Origin: Flavobacteriaceae bacterium
Lineage (GTDB): Bacteria; Bacteroidota; Bacteroidia; Flavobacteriales; Flavobacteriaceae
DNA length: 50,467 bases
Assembly: GCA_029245825.1 (NCBI GenBank)
Contig: JAQWON010000006.1
Location: 1 to 50,467, forward strand
Reading direction: 5' to 3'
The translations under genes were made by a program, and so were the position numbers. The notes beneath the pieces were generated by a model that was not told the DNA's origin, did no database searches, and saw only the letters and a program-made list of their open reading frames with translations. Shown in pieces: positions 17,958 through 26,661 of the stretch. Numbering within the stretch: the stretch's first letter is position 1; each line of letters starts with the position of its first letter.

Positions 17958-18965
17958 ATGACAGAAGATATATTTTTTAAAGACCCAATTTTTCTATGGC
18001 TATTATTATTTTTTCCAATAATAATTATTTGGTATTTTTTTACTTCTAATAAATCTCAAGCCCTACTTAAAATTTCTTCTACCAAAGGGTTTAAGGGTAA
18101 ATCAAACTTATTTTTAAAAAATTTAAGATTTTTACCTTCTGTATTTAGAGTTTTAGCTCTTATTCTTATTGTCTTAGCTATTGCAAGACCGCAATCAGTT
18201 GATGTTTCAACAAGGACAAAAACAAATAAGGGGATAGATATAGTAATGGCTATTGATATTTCTTCGAGCATGTTGGCACAAGATCTAAAACCAAACAGGT
18301 TAAGTTCCCTAAAAAGAGTTGCATCTGCTTTTATTGATGATAGAATTAGTGATCGAATAGGTTTAGTTGTTTATGCTGGTGAAAGCTATACAAAAACTCC
18401 TATTACTAGTGACAGAGGGATTGTGAAAAAATCATTAGGAGAAATAACTTATCAAAAAATTATTGATGATGGAACTGCTATAGGCATGGGACTTGCCACT
18501 TCTGTAAATAGATTAAAAGATAGTCCAGCAAAGAGTAAAGTCATTATTTTACTAACAGATGGAGTTAATAATTCAGGATTTATTGATCCTAAAATTGCAA
18601 CTGAATTAGCTGTCGAATATGGAATTAAGACTTATACCATTGGCTTAGGGAGTAATGGAAATGCCAGGGCTCCAGTTGGTATTTTACCCAATGGTAAATT
18701 TAAATATGGAATCACAAAGGTTGAAATTGATGAGGAATTACTGAAAACTATTGCTAATAGTACAGGAGGACTTTATTTTAGGGCAACGGACAATAAAAAG
18801 TTACAAGAGATTTATCAAGAAATAAACAAGTTGGAAAAAACGAAAATTCAAGAGTTTAAGTACTATAATTATGATGAAAAATATAGAAAATTAATTTTTT
18901 TAGCTATTGGGTTTATATTTCTAGAATGGTTTCTTAAAAGTACTTTTCTTAAAAGTTTTGTATAG
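17958..18965 (+). CDS. batA: VWA domain membrane protein BatA
   Basis: 335 residues. Two N-terminal TM segments (about 11-28 and 62-76), a von Willebrand A domain with a complete MIDAS motif Asp100-x-Ser102-x-Ser104 (AIDISSSM) plus downstream LLTDGVNNSG, and a C-terminal TM helix. This is the BatA arrangement (aerotolerance operon). Bat proteins are thought to form a complex at the inner membrane supporting envelope integrity and stress resistance. The 1-bp gap to the upstream gene and 2-bp gap to batB indicate one transcript. Confidence 0.93.
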   Translation: MTEDIFFKDPIFLWLLLFFPIIIIWYFFTSNKSQALLKISSTKGFKGKSNLFLKNLRFLPSVFRVLALILIVLAIARPQSVDVSTRTKTNKGIDIVMAIDISSSMLAQDLKPNRLSSLKRVASAFIDDRISDRIGLVVYAGESYTKTPITSDRGIVKKSLGEITYQKIIDDGTAIGMGLATSVNRLKDSPAKSKVIILLTDGVNNSGFIDPKIATELAVEYGIKTYTIGLGSNGNARAPVGILPNGKFKYGITKVEIDEELLKTIANSTGGLYFRATDNKKLQEIYQEINKLEKTKIQEFKYYNYDEKYRKLIFLAIGFIFLEWFLKSTFLKSFV

Positions 18966-18967
18966 CT

Positions 18968-20002
18968 ATGTATCAAATAGACGAGCCAATTTATTTTTAT
19001 TTCCTTACACTTTTACCAATAATTTGGTTAGGTTATCTATTAGTTTATAGATGGAAAATAAAAACACAGTCAATTTTTGCTGATAAAACACTAATGGAAA
19101 GACTTAGCCCAAATAGGTCCTTTTTTAAATCTTTTCTTAAGCTCTTAATTTTAACCTTATGTATTTTGTTTTTAATTTTTGGTCTTGTAAACCCTAAGAT
19201 TGGAACTGAATTAGAAACAGTTAAAAGAGAGGGGGTTGATATTGTTTTTGTAGTTGATGTATCAAAAAGTATGCTAGCAGAAGATATTGCTCCAAATCGT
19301 TTAGAAAAATCAAAACGTTTGGTTTCAGCTATAATTAATCAGCTTGTTAGCGATAGAGTTGGTATAATAGCCTATGCTGCTCAAGCTATTCCGCAACTTC
19401 CTATCACTACTGATTATGGAGCAGCAAAAATGTTTTTACAATCCCTTAACACCGATATGTTATCTTCTCAGGGGACTGCTGTGGATTCAGCTTTGGATCT
19501 TTCCAGAACTTATTTTAACGATCAAGATCAAACTAATCGAGTTGTTTTTTTAATTTCTGATGGAGAAGATCATTCAGATGAGGCAGAAAAAGCTGCTATG
19601 AGAGCAAATGAATTTGGAGTAAAGATTTTCACCTTTGGTGTTGGTACAGAATCAGGAGCTCCCATACCAATTAAAAGAAATGGAATAGTTGAAACTTATA
19701 AAAAAGATCTAGAAGGGAATGTGGTTATAACAAAAAAGAATCCAGATATTCTTAAAGTTATATCAGAGGTTAGTAATGGGGCTTATTATGATGGGAATGA
19801 CACTGATTTAGTTTTAGATTTTGTTGAGCAGACTTTAAAAGAAATGGATAAAAAAGAATTTGAGGCGAAAAAATTTGTTAGTTATAAGGACCAATTTCAG
19901 ATTTTTCTTTTGATTGCATTCGTTTTACTTTTACTAGAGGTTTTTATCTTTGAAACAAAAACTAGATGGGTTCAAAAAATTAACCTATTTAATGAAAAAT
20001 AA
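18968..20002 (+). CDS. batB: VWA domain membrane protein BatB
   Basis: 344 residues, paralogous to BatA with the same layout: N-terminal TM segments (8-26 and about 56-75), VWA domain with MIDAS Asp97-x-Ser99-x-Ser101 (VVDVSKSM), FLISDGEDHSD as the second metal-site loop, and a C-terminal TM (FQIFLLIAFVLLLLEVFIF). In known Bat operons BatA and BatB interact and flank the TPR proteins. It lies between batA (2-bp gap) and batC (5-bp gap). Confidence 0.93.
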   Translation: MYQIDEPIYFYFLTLLPIIWLGYLLVYRWKIKTQSIFADKTLMERLSPNRSFFKSFLKLLILTLCILFLIFGLVNPKIGTELETVKREGVDIVFVVDVSKSMLAEDIAPNRLEKSKRLVSAIINQLVSDRVGIIAYAAQAIPQLPITTDYGAAKMFLQSLNTDMLSSQGTAVDSALDLSRTYFNDQDQTNRVVFLISDGEDHSDEAEKAAMRANEFGVKIFTFGVGTESGAPIPIKRNGIVETYKKDLEGNVVITKKNPDILKVISEVSNGAYYDGNDTDLVLDFVEQTLKEMDKKEFEAKKFVSYKDQFQIFLLIAFVLLLLEVFIFETKTRWVQKINLFNEK

Positions 20003-20007
20003 TACAG

Positions 20008-20799
20008 ATGTTTAGAAATTATACTTGTCTATTTTTTATTCTTTTTTTAACTCAGGTTATATCTCAGGAAAGAGATTCTAATAACTATACTTATAATGGG
20101 AATAAGTTTTCTAAAAAGAAAGTTTTTGATGAAGCAGAAATGTCATACAGAAAAGCAATTTCATCAGAGCCTAATAATTTAAAAGCACTTTATAACTTAG
20201 GCAATACACATTATAAAGAAAAAGATTTTGATGAAGCAGCTCAGAGATTTTTTCAGACACAAAAGGAAACAGACAATAAATTTCAAAAGCATAAAGCATT
20301 TCACAATATGGGTAATGTGTATATGCAGCAGAAAGAATATGTCAAGGCAATTGAGGCTTATAAAAACGCATTAAGGAATGATTCTACTGATGATAAAACA
20401 AGATATAATTACGCATTAGCTAAGGAATTATTAGAAAAAGAAAAGCAAAAGCAGAAAGATAACGAGAGTAAAGAAGATCAAAAAAAAGAAGAGGAAAAGA
20501 AAAACGATCAAGAAAATGATGACAAAAAAGATGATGGGGATTCTGAAAATCAAGATAAGGAGAAAAAGGATGATAAAAAGTCAAAAAATGAGGGTGATGA
20601 TAATAAAAAAGATAAAAACCCTAAAAAAAATCAAGATTCTGATTCAAACAAAGATTCTCCAAAATCAAAAGGCGGATTATCAAATCAACAAATGAAGAAT
20701 TTATTAGAAGCAATGAATAATCAAGAAAAGAAAGTTCAGGACAAGGTTAATGCAAAAAAAATAAAAGGTATTCCAGTAAGAGGTAAGAAAGATTGGTGA
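20008..20799 (+). CDS. batC: TPR protein BatC with a charged low-complexity tail
   Basis: 263 residues. Signal peptide 1-20 (ending ISQ), about three tetratricopeptide repeats (roughly 25-135; LKALYNLGNTHYKEKDFDEAA and the following repeat), then about 80 residues made almost only of Lys, Asp, Glu, Asn, Gln and Ser, and a short conserved-looking end (GGLSNQQMKNLLEAMNNQE). TPRs bind partner proteins; in this operon they probably link BatA/B with BatD/E in the periplasm. The A-rich DNA encoding the tail (about 20440-20680) is the strongest compositional bias in the window. Confidence 0.9.
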   Translation: MFRNYTCLFFILFLTQVISQERDSNNYTYNGNKFSKKKVFDEAEMSYRKAISSEPNNLKALYNLGNTHYKEKDFDEAAQRFFQTQKETDNKFQKHKAFHNMGNVYMQQKEYVKAIEAYKNALRNDSTDDKTRYNYALAKELLEKEKQKQKDNESKEDQKKEEEKKNDQENDDKKDDGDSENQDKEKKDDKKSKNEGDDNKKDKNPKKNQDSDSNKDSPKSKGGLSNQQMKNLLEAMNNQEKKVQDKVNAKKIKGIPVRGKKDW

Positions 20800-20816
20800 T
20801 TAATTTTAATGGGTAT

Positions 20817-22586
20817 ATGAAATATTTAATAATTCATTTTTTCATTTTTTTATTTTTCCCTACTGTAGGTTACTCGCAAGATATTTCTTTTGAGGCTAAA
20901 GCTAGTAAAAACAGTTTAGGAATAAATGAACGATTAAGAATCGATTTTACAATGAATAGAAATGGTGATAATTTTACCCCACCAGATTTTTCAAATTTCA
21001 TAGTTATTGGAGGGCCGAATCAATCAGTAAGTACCTCATGGGTCAATGGAAAGAAAACTTTTTCAAAAACCTTCACGTATTTTTTATCGCCCCAAAAAAG
21101 AGGTCTTTTGAAAATAGATCAAGCCTCAGTTGAAATAGATGGTGAAATATATAAGACAATACCAATAGAAATAAATGTTTCTGAAGCCGTTGATGAACCG
21201 AGGGATCCAAATAGCCCTGAGTATTTGATTGACGAAAATTTACATTTAGTCACCGAAATTTCAAATAATCAACCGTATTTGAATCAAGGGATTACAGTTT
21301 TATACAAATTGTATTTTAGATCTCCACTTCAAATTTCTGATGCACGCGAAAGTGAAAGCCCAAAATTTAAGGACTTTTGGAGTCACCAAATAAAAATCCC
21401 ACAACTAAAGGTTGATAGAGGTAATTACAAAGGTATTGACTACAATGTTGTGGTATGGAGGAAAACTGTTTTATATCCACAAAAAACAGGTGAGTTAATT
21501 TTAGATCCATTAACTTTAAATTTGATGATAGATATACCATCTAAAAGGACTGATTTCTTTGGTAATAGGGTATATGAACAAGCTTCAAGGTCAATCTCCT
21601 CAGGAAAAAAAGTCATTAGAGTAAAAAATCTACCGGATTTAGGGAAACCAGCCAGTTTTTCTGGAGCTGTAGGAAAATTTGATTTTAATGTCTCTGTTAA
21701 TAAAGATGCTCTTAAAGCATCAGAATCCTTTCAAATTAAAGTTAAGGTTTCAGGTCTTGGCAATCTAAAACTTTTCAATTTACCAAAAATCGTTGTCCCA
21801 AATACTCTGGAGGTATATGAACCTGAGCGAGATGAAAAAATAAAAATCATTCTTAAAGGCATGCAAGGATCAACGGAGGATAATTATACTATCGTTCCTA
21901 AATTTAAAGGGAAATATCCTTTATCACCAATATCCTTCTCTTATTTTGATCCAGAATTAGAAAGATATTTTGATTTAAAATCGCAACCGCTCAGTGTTGA
22001 TGTTTATGAAGGACCTGTTTCTTCATCAAACTCTGCTATTACTAGTCAAAAAGCTATTTCTCAAAAAAATATTTTGAATAAAGATGAAACTTTTAGATTT
22101 ATAAAATTAAAACCCAAGTTAGAATTAATATCTAAAAAATCTTTTTGGGGTAGTAAAGTTTTTTTCCTTTTAATAGCTGCTCCCTTTCTCATATTACTAT
22201 CAATATTTCTGATATGGAGAAATAGTATAAAAAAATCAAGCAACTTAGAAAATTTAAGACAGCGTGAAGCAAATAAATTGAGCAGAAAATTTTTGGGAGA
22301 AGCAAATAAGAAATTAGGAGATAAGAATAATTTTTACGACTCTTTGGAATTAGCTCTTTATAATTATTTAAAAGCAAGATTAAAAATTAAAAATTTAGAT
22401 TATACTAAAGAAAAAATCAAAGAAGTTTTAATGGGTAAAAAGATTTCAGAGAAGGAAATAGATATATTTATGCAGGTGATTAAAAACTGTGAAATAGCTA
22501 GATTTTCCCCAACTACAGACGTTAAAATGAAAAGCGATTTCGACAAGGCATTAACTATAATGGCTACTATTGATAAAAAGTTATGA
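20817..22586 (+). CDS. batD: BatD oxygen-tolerance membrane protein
   Basis: 589 residues from the ATG at 20817, which starts the signal peptide (MKYLIIHFFIFLFFPTVGYSQ); an upstream in-frame TTG at 20793 lies inside batC and is less likely. A long beta-sandwich extracytoplasmic region (about 22-440, BatD family PF13584) with repeated Ig-like segments is followed by a TM helix (near 445-463) and a cytoplasmic helical tail. BatD is thought to be the scaffold of the Bat complex. Its TGA overlaps the ATG of batE (ATGA), consistent with coupled translation. Confidence 0.92.
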   Translation: MKYLIIHFFIFLFFPTVGYSQDISFEAKASKNSLGINERLRIDFTMNRNGDNFTPPDFSNFIVIGGPNQSVSTSWVNGKKTFSKTFTYFLSPQKRGLLKIDQASVEIDGEIYKTIPIEINVSEAVDEPRDPNSPEYLIDENLHLVTEISNNQPYLNQGITVLYKLYFRSPLQISDARESESPKFKDFWSHQIKIPQLKVDRGNYKGIDYNVVVWRKTVLYPQKTGELILDPLTLNLMIDIPSKRTDFFGNRVYEQASRSISSGKKVIRVKNLPDLGKPASFSGAVGKFDFNVSVNKDALKASESFQIKVKVSGLGNLKLFNLPKIVVPNTLEVYEPERDEKIKIILKGMQGSTEDNYTIVPKFKGKYPLSPISFSYFDPELERYFDLKSQPLSVDVYEGPVSSSNSAITSQKAISQKNILNKDETFRFIKLKPKLELISKKSFWGSKVFFLLIAAPFLILLSIFLIWRNSIKKSSNLENLRQREANKLSRKFLGEANKKLGDKNNFYDSLELALYNYLKARLKIKNLDYTKEKIKEVLMGKKISEKEIDIFMQVIKNCEIARFSPTTDVKMKSDFDKALTIMATIDKKL

Positions 22587-23335
22587 GGTATATTTTTATT
22601 TTATTAATTTATTGTTCGTCAACCTTATCTTCTCAAGATATTAACAGAATATTTCAACAAGCAAATGATGCCTACAATAATGGTTCGTATGAAGAAGCAA
22701 TTACATTATATAATAAAATAATTTTGGGAGGTCAACATGATTCTTCTCTTTATTTTAACCTTGGAAATTCTCATTATAAGTTAAATAATGTTGCTGAAAG
22801 TATTTACTATTTTGAAAAAGCAAAGTCATTTAATTTAAAAGACGAGGATATAGAAATTAATCTTGCTTTTGCCAACAATATGACTATAGATTCAATTGAT
22901 CCATTACCTAAAAGCGATTTATTAAAATTCAGAGAATTTTTATTTGGCTTATTTTCACTAAATCAATATGGTTTTATTATAATTTTATTTTCATGGCTTA
23001 CTGCAATTTTCTTTGGATTATATCTTTTTAATTCAAAACCTTCTAACAAAAGGTTTTATTTTTCTTTCACCATATTATCTATACTATTTCTAATTTTATC
23101 GTTTTCAATATCATCTTTAAAATCATCAATTGAAAAAGAAGAAATTTTCGGTATTATTTTTGACAGAAAGATTGAGGTTTGGGCTGAACCTAATTTTAGA
23201 TCTGAAAATTTGTTTTCACTTCATGAGGGAACAAGAGTTCAATTAATGGATAGTTTGCAGGAATGGAAAAAAATAAAAATTGCTAATGGAGCAGAGGGAT
23301 GGACCAAAGAAGTAATTATAAAAAATCTAAATTGA
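22583..23335 (+). CDS. batE: BatE: TPR, two TM helices and SH3-like domain
   Basis: 250 residues. Signal peptide (1-17), two TPR motifs (AYNNGSYEEAITLYNKII and the next), two TM helices (about 125-150 and 158-178), and a C-terminal bacterial SH3-like domain (FDRKIEVWAEPNFRSENLFSLHEG...EGWTKE) that in other proteins binds peptidoglycan peptides. This is the last gene of the Bat operon. Its final 9 bp overlap the 3' end of the convergent cvpA gene, leaving no room for a separate terminator. Confidence 0.9.
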   Translation: MRYIFILLIYCSSTLSSQDINRIFQQANDAYNNGSYEEAITLYNKIILGGQHDSSLYFNLGNSHYKLNNVAESIYYFEKAKSFNLKDEDIEINLAFANNMTIDSIDPLPKSDLLKFREFLFGLFSLNQYGFIIILFSWLTAIFFGLYLFNSKPSNKRFYFSFTILSILFLILSFSISSLKSSIEKEEIFGIIFDRKIEVWAEPNFRSENLFSLHEGTRVQLMDSLQEWKKIKIANGAEGWTKEVIIKNLN

Positions 23336-23869
23336 TTCTAGAATTTTTTCACTTGAATAATTAGAAGGTATCCCAGTTCCAAAAGAATAAATTTTTTCCC
23401 CAAATTCAAATAATGGCACATAAAGAGTTGAATTATTTAGATATTCTTCAGGAACAGTAGCGATGTATTCAATAATAAAATTTCCAAATAAAAATATTAA
23501 AAAACCTAAAATTACCGCTCCTTTAAACGCTCCAAATAAAGCACCTAAAATTCTATTAATGAAGCCTAGAAGGGCTATCTTTAGTGCTTTTGTAATAATT
23601 TTTGCAGCTAAAGTTGTAATGCGAATACAAACTATAAAAACGATAATAAATGCAATAATTTTAGTAACTGTAGGATTCCAAGAAAAAAAGGAATTAATAA
23701 TATCACTAGCAAATTGGGAGAATTTAATTCCACCTATAATTCCAATAAAAAAAGACAAAAGGGATGCAACCTCAATTACGATACCTTTTCTGAATCCGTT
23801 GATAGAAAAAATAAAAAGCAATGATAATAAAATTAAATCTACCAGGTTCATATTGCTAAAATAATTCAT
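23327..23869 (-). CDS. cvpA: CvpA family membrane protein
   Basis: 180 residues with four hydrophobic segments. The start (NLVDLILLSLLFIFSINGFRKGIVIEVASLL) is the diagnostic beginning of the CvpA/colicin V production family (PF02674), and GALFGAFKGAVILGFLIFL marks the third helix region. The family is inner-membrane; roles in envelope stress and purine-related phenotypes are reported, but biochemical function is unclear. It is divergent from pheS across an 88-bp gap and convergent (9-bp overlap) with batE. This cvpA-pheS adjacency recurs in flavobacteria as far as I know. Confidence 0.9.
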   Translation of the reverse strand: MNYFSNMNLVDLILLSLLFIFSINGFRKGIVIEVASLLSFFIGIIGGIKFSQFASDIINSFFSWNPTVTKIIAFIIVFIVCIRITTLAAKIITKALKIALLGFINRILGALFGAFKGAVILGFLIFLFGNFIIEYIATVPEEYLNNSTLYVPLFEFGEKIYSFGTGIPSNYSSEKILESI

Positions 23870-23888
23870 TTTTTGAAAAGCACATTTA

Positions 23889-23915
23889 TTGATTTATATA
23901 AAGAATGTATCTTTG
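23889..23915 (+). promoter_or_regulatory. Candidate flavobacterial promoter for pheS
   Basis: TTG (23889-23891), a 16-bp spacer and TATCTTTG (23908-23915), an exact match to the -7 consensus TAnnTTTG; the spacer is one short of the usual 17-23. Predicted start would be near 23922, giving a leader of about 35 nt before the pheS ATG. Confidence 0.4.
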
Positions 23916-23930
23916 TTTTTGAAATTAAGA

Positions 23931-23947
23931 AATATCCGTAGGATATT
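23931..23947 (+). repeat. Perfect hairpin in the pheS leader
   Basis: AATATCC - GTA - GGATATT gives a 7-bp perfect stem with a 3-nt loop, ending 10 bp before the pheS start codon. It is not a terminator (no gene ends upstream on this strand, no U tract). It could mask the translation start, or be an operator half-site pair. Confidence 0.4.
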
Positions 23948-23957
23948 AATTTAGCTT

Positions 23958-24974
23958 ATGATTAGTGATTTAGATAAGTATCGGGAAGAAGTTTCATCAT
24001 TTAAGGAAACATCAGCTGATAAAATAGAAAGTTTTAGAATAAAATACCTTGGAAAAAAAGGAATTCTAAATGATCTTTTCACCAAATTTAAATCAGTTCC
24101 TGATAAGGAAAAGAGGGAATTTGGTCGGTCATTGAATATCTTGAAGGACATGGTTTTGAAAAAAGTTAAATTGTTAAAGTCACAAAATTTTCAAGTTGAA
24201 CAAATTAAAATTTCAGAGGACTTATCTAGAACAGGATATCCTATTTATTCTGGATCTCGTCATCCAATATCAATTGTAACTGCAAAAATAATTGACATTT
24301 TTTCTCAAATTGGATTTAATATTTCTGAAGGACCAGAAATTGAGGATGATTGGCATAATTTCACAGCCCTTAATTTAGAAGAAAATCATCCTGCCCGTGA
24401 CATGCAAGATACCTTTTTTATTCAGTCCAGTCCTGATATTTTACTTAGAACTCATACTTCTTCTGTACAAGTTCGCTATATGGAGAAAAACATTCCTCCA
24501 ATAAGAACAATTTCCCCTGGAAGAGTTTATAGAAATGAAGCAATATCTTCCCGGTCACACTGTATTTTTCACCAAGTGGAAGGACTCTATATTGATGATC
24601 AAGTTTCTTTTTCTAGTTTAAAGCAAATCATACTATATTTTACAAAGGCTCTTTTCGGGAAGTCTAAAATTAGATTTCGACCATCATATTTTCCCTTTAC
24701 AGAACCTAGTGCAGAGGTAGACATTTTTTGGGGACTTGAGTCCGAAACAGATTATAGGATTACCAAAGGAACAGGATGGCTTGAAATTATGGGATGTGGT
24801 ATGGTTGACCCAAATGTTCTATCAAATTGTAATATAGATCCTGAAAAATTTTCTGGTTATGCTTTTGGAATAGGAATAGAACGTATAGCTATGCTGCTTT
24901 ATCAAATAGATGATATCAGACTCTTTTTTGAAAATGACATTCGTTTTTTAGAACAGTTCAAAGGGAAATTTTAG
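23958..24974 (+). CDS. pheS: Phenylalanine-tRNA ligase alpha subunit
   Basis: 338 residues, normal length. N-terminal coiled-coil arm (1-90), then the class II aminoacyl-tRNA synthetase core: motif 2 around [23 protein letters not shown], the [14 protein letters not shown] substrate-pocket segment, and motif 3 [22 protein letters not shown] near the C-terminus. With PheT (not in this window) it charges tRNA-Phe in the cytoplasm. A promoter-like sequence and a short hairpin precede it. The stop is 10 bp from the end of the convergent aldehyde dehydrogenase gene. Confidence 0.97.
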   Translation: MISDLDKYREEVSSFKETSADKIESFRIKYLGKKGILNDLFTKFKSVPDKEKREFGRSLNILKDMVLKKVKLLKSQNFQVEQIKISEDLSRTGYPIYSGSRHPISIVTAKIIDIFSQIGFNISEGPEIEDDWHNFTALNLEENHPARDMQDTFFIQSSPDILLRTHTSSVQVRYMEKNIPPIRTISPGRVYRNEAISSRSHCIFHQVEGLYIDDQVSFSSLKQIILYFTKALFGKSKIRFRPSYFPFTEPSAEVDIFWGLESETDYRITKGTGWLEIMGCGMVDPNVLSNCNIDPEKFSGYAFGIGIERIAMLLYQIDDIRLFFENDIRFLEQFKGKF

Positions 24975-24984
24975 ATTAGATGAT

Positions 24985-26523
24985 CTACAAATCAAACTTG
25001 ATTCCTTGGGCTAATGGTAGTTCCCCAGAAAAATTTAAGGTGTTAGTTTGACGTCTCATATAAATTTTCCAAGAGTCAGATCCGCTTTCTCTCCCCCCTC
25101 CAGTATCTTTTTCTCCTCCAAAAGCTCCACCTATTTCTGCCCCTGATGTGCCAATATTAACATTTGCAATACCACAATCACTTCCCCAATGAGAAAGAAA
25201 AATTTGTGCTTCTCTAAAATTTTCTGTCATGATAGAGGAAGATAGACCTTGAGAAACTTCATTTTGAATTTCTATTGCATTTTGTATTGATTCAGAATAT
25301 TTAGTAAGATAAAGTATTGGAGCAAAAGTTTCTTTTTGAACAATAGGAGCCCTATGATCAATTTCAGCAATACAAGGTTTCACATATAAACCATTTTTAT
25401 ATTCCCCTTCTTTTAGTAAACCGCCTTTAATTAACCATTTACCTCCTTGATTTTCAATTTCAGATAATGTTTCCAGATAATTTTTTACAGCTTCTTTATC
25501 AATTAGAGGACCCATGTGGTTTTTTGAATCTAAGGGATTACCTATCCTTATTTGTGAATATGAATTTTTTAAAGCCTTTTTGACTTCATTATATATTTTT
25601 TCATGAACTATAACTCTTCTTGTAGACGTACATCTTTGTCCACAAGTTCCTACAGCACCAAAAGCAATAGCAATAGTTGATAGTTTTATATCTGCATCAG
25701 GAGTAACTATTATTGCATTATTACCACCAAGCTCAAGAAGAGACTTACCTAACCTGGAGCCAACCATTTTTGCAACTTCTCTACCCATTTTAGTTGAACC
25801 TGTTGCAGACACTAAAGGAATTCGGATATCTCTTGAAATAAGCGTTCCAATTTTTTTATCTCCATTGACAAGGCATGAAACTCCTTCTGGCATTTTATTT
25901 TTTTGTAAAACTTCAGAGACTATTTTTTGACAAGCAATACCGCAAAGAGGAGTCTTTTCACTGGGTTTCCATATGCACACATTGCCACAAATCCAAGCAA
26001 GAGCAACATTCCAACTCCAAACTGCTACAGGAAAATTAAAAGCAGAAATAATTCCGATTATTCCAAGCGGATGATATTGTTCATACATTCTGTGTTCAGG
26101 ACGCTCTGAATGTAAGGTAGCTCCTTCAAGTTGTCTTGAAAGACCAACAGCGAAATCAAAAATATCTATCATTTCCTGAACTTCACCCATGCCTTCCTGA
26201 AAAGATTTTCCCATTTCAAGCGAAACTAATTTCGCCAAAGATTCTTTTTTTTCTCTAAAAGCATTACCTATTTGACGAACTAAATCACCTCTTTTTGGAG
26301 CAGGGATCTTTCTAAAATTAATAAATGCTTTTTTTGCAACCAAAATAATTTTTTCATAATCCTTTTGATTAGTTTCGGTCACACTTCCAATTTTAGAACT
26401 ATTTATTGGAGAGGTAGAATTTATAAGTGAACTTGAGCTAAACCAGTTTTTACCTGTTGATGATCCAGGATTTTGTTTTTCAAGGTTAAGCTCATAAAGT
26501 ATTTTCGAATTATTTATTTTCAT
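24985..26523 (-). CDS. amaB: ALDH7-type aldehyde dehydrogenase (aminoadipate-semialdehyde dehydrogenase-like)
   Basis: 512 residues from the ATG at 26521-26523 (an in-frame TTG at 26541 overlaps the promoter box, so I reject it). Catalytic Glu264 (LELGGNNA) and Cys298 (GQRCTSTRR) are present. The C-terminal segment (GSDCGIANVN, SGAEIGGAFGGEKDTGGGRE, LPLAQGIKF) is almost identical to human ALDH7A1 (antiquitin). That family oxidises L-2-aminoadipate 6-semialdehyde/piperideine-6-carboxylate to aminoadipate in lysine breakdown using NAD+. No other lysine-catabolism gene is adjacent, so the exact substrate is inferred from similarity. A good promoter precedes it. Confidence 0.93.
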   Translation of the reverse strand: MKINNSKILYELNLEKQNPGSSTGKNWFSSSSLINSTSPINSSKIGSVTETNQKDYEKIILVAKKAFINFRKIPAPKRGDLVRQIGNAFREKKESLAKLVSLEMGKSFQEGMGEVQEMIDIFDFAVGLSRQLEGATLHSERPEHRMYEQYHPLGIIGIISAFNFPVAVWSWNVALAWICGNVCIWKPSEKTPLCGIACQKIVSEVLQKNKMPEGVSCLVNGDKKIGTLISRDIRIPLVSATGSTKMGREVAKMVGSRLGKSLLELGGNNAIIVTPDADIKLSTIAIAFGAVGTCGQRCTSTRRVIVHEKIYNEVKKALKNSYSQIRIGNPLDSKNHMGPLIDKEAVKNYLETLSEIENQGGKWLIKGGLLKEGEYKNGLYVKPCIAEIDHRAPIVQKETFAPILYLTKYSESIQNAIEIQNEVSQGLSSSIMTENFREAQIFLSHWGSDCGIANVNIGTSGAEIGGAFGGEKDTGGGRESGSDSWKIYMRRQTNTLNFSGELPLAQGIKFDL

Positions 26524-26538
26524 GATTTTAGTTATACT

Positions 26539-26566
26539 CAAATATATGAAAATGGAGAAATCCCAA
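26539..26566 (-). promoter_or_regulatory. Flavobacterial promoter for the ALDH7 gene
   Basis: On the minus strand, TTG (26566-26564), a 17-bp spacer and TATATTTG (26546-26539) match the flavobacterial consensus TTG-N17-23-TAnnTTTG exactly. The box ends 15 bp before the ATG. This is the best promoter match I found. Confidence 0.55.
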
Positions 26567-26661
26567 TTGAAAGGTTAAAAAATAAATTATTTAAACTTTA
26601 TTATAAATATTTTAATTTTAAGTGATAATCTTTATATCTTAAATAAGATTTGAATTAAAAA

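Noticed and set aside
23463-23864. 133-codon open frame opposite cvpA
   Set aside because: Antisense to a clear membrane protein gene; its Lys/Ile/Pro-rich product is a mirror of CvpA hydrophobic codons.
24974-24990. TAGAT-G-ATCTA palindrome at the pheS/ALDH junction as terminator
   Set aside because: No usable loop and no T tract, so it cannot form a normal terminator hairpin.
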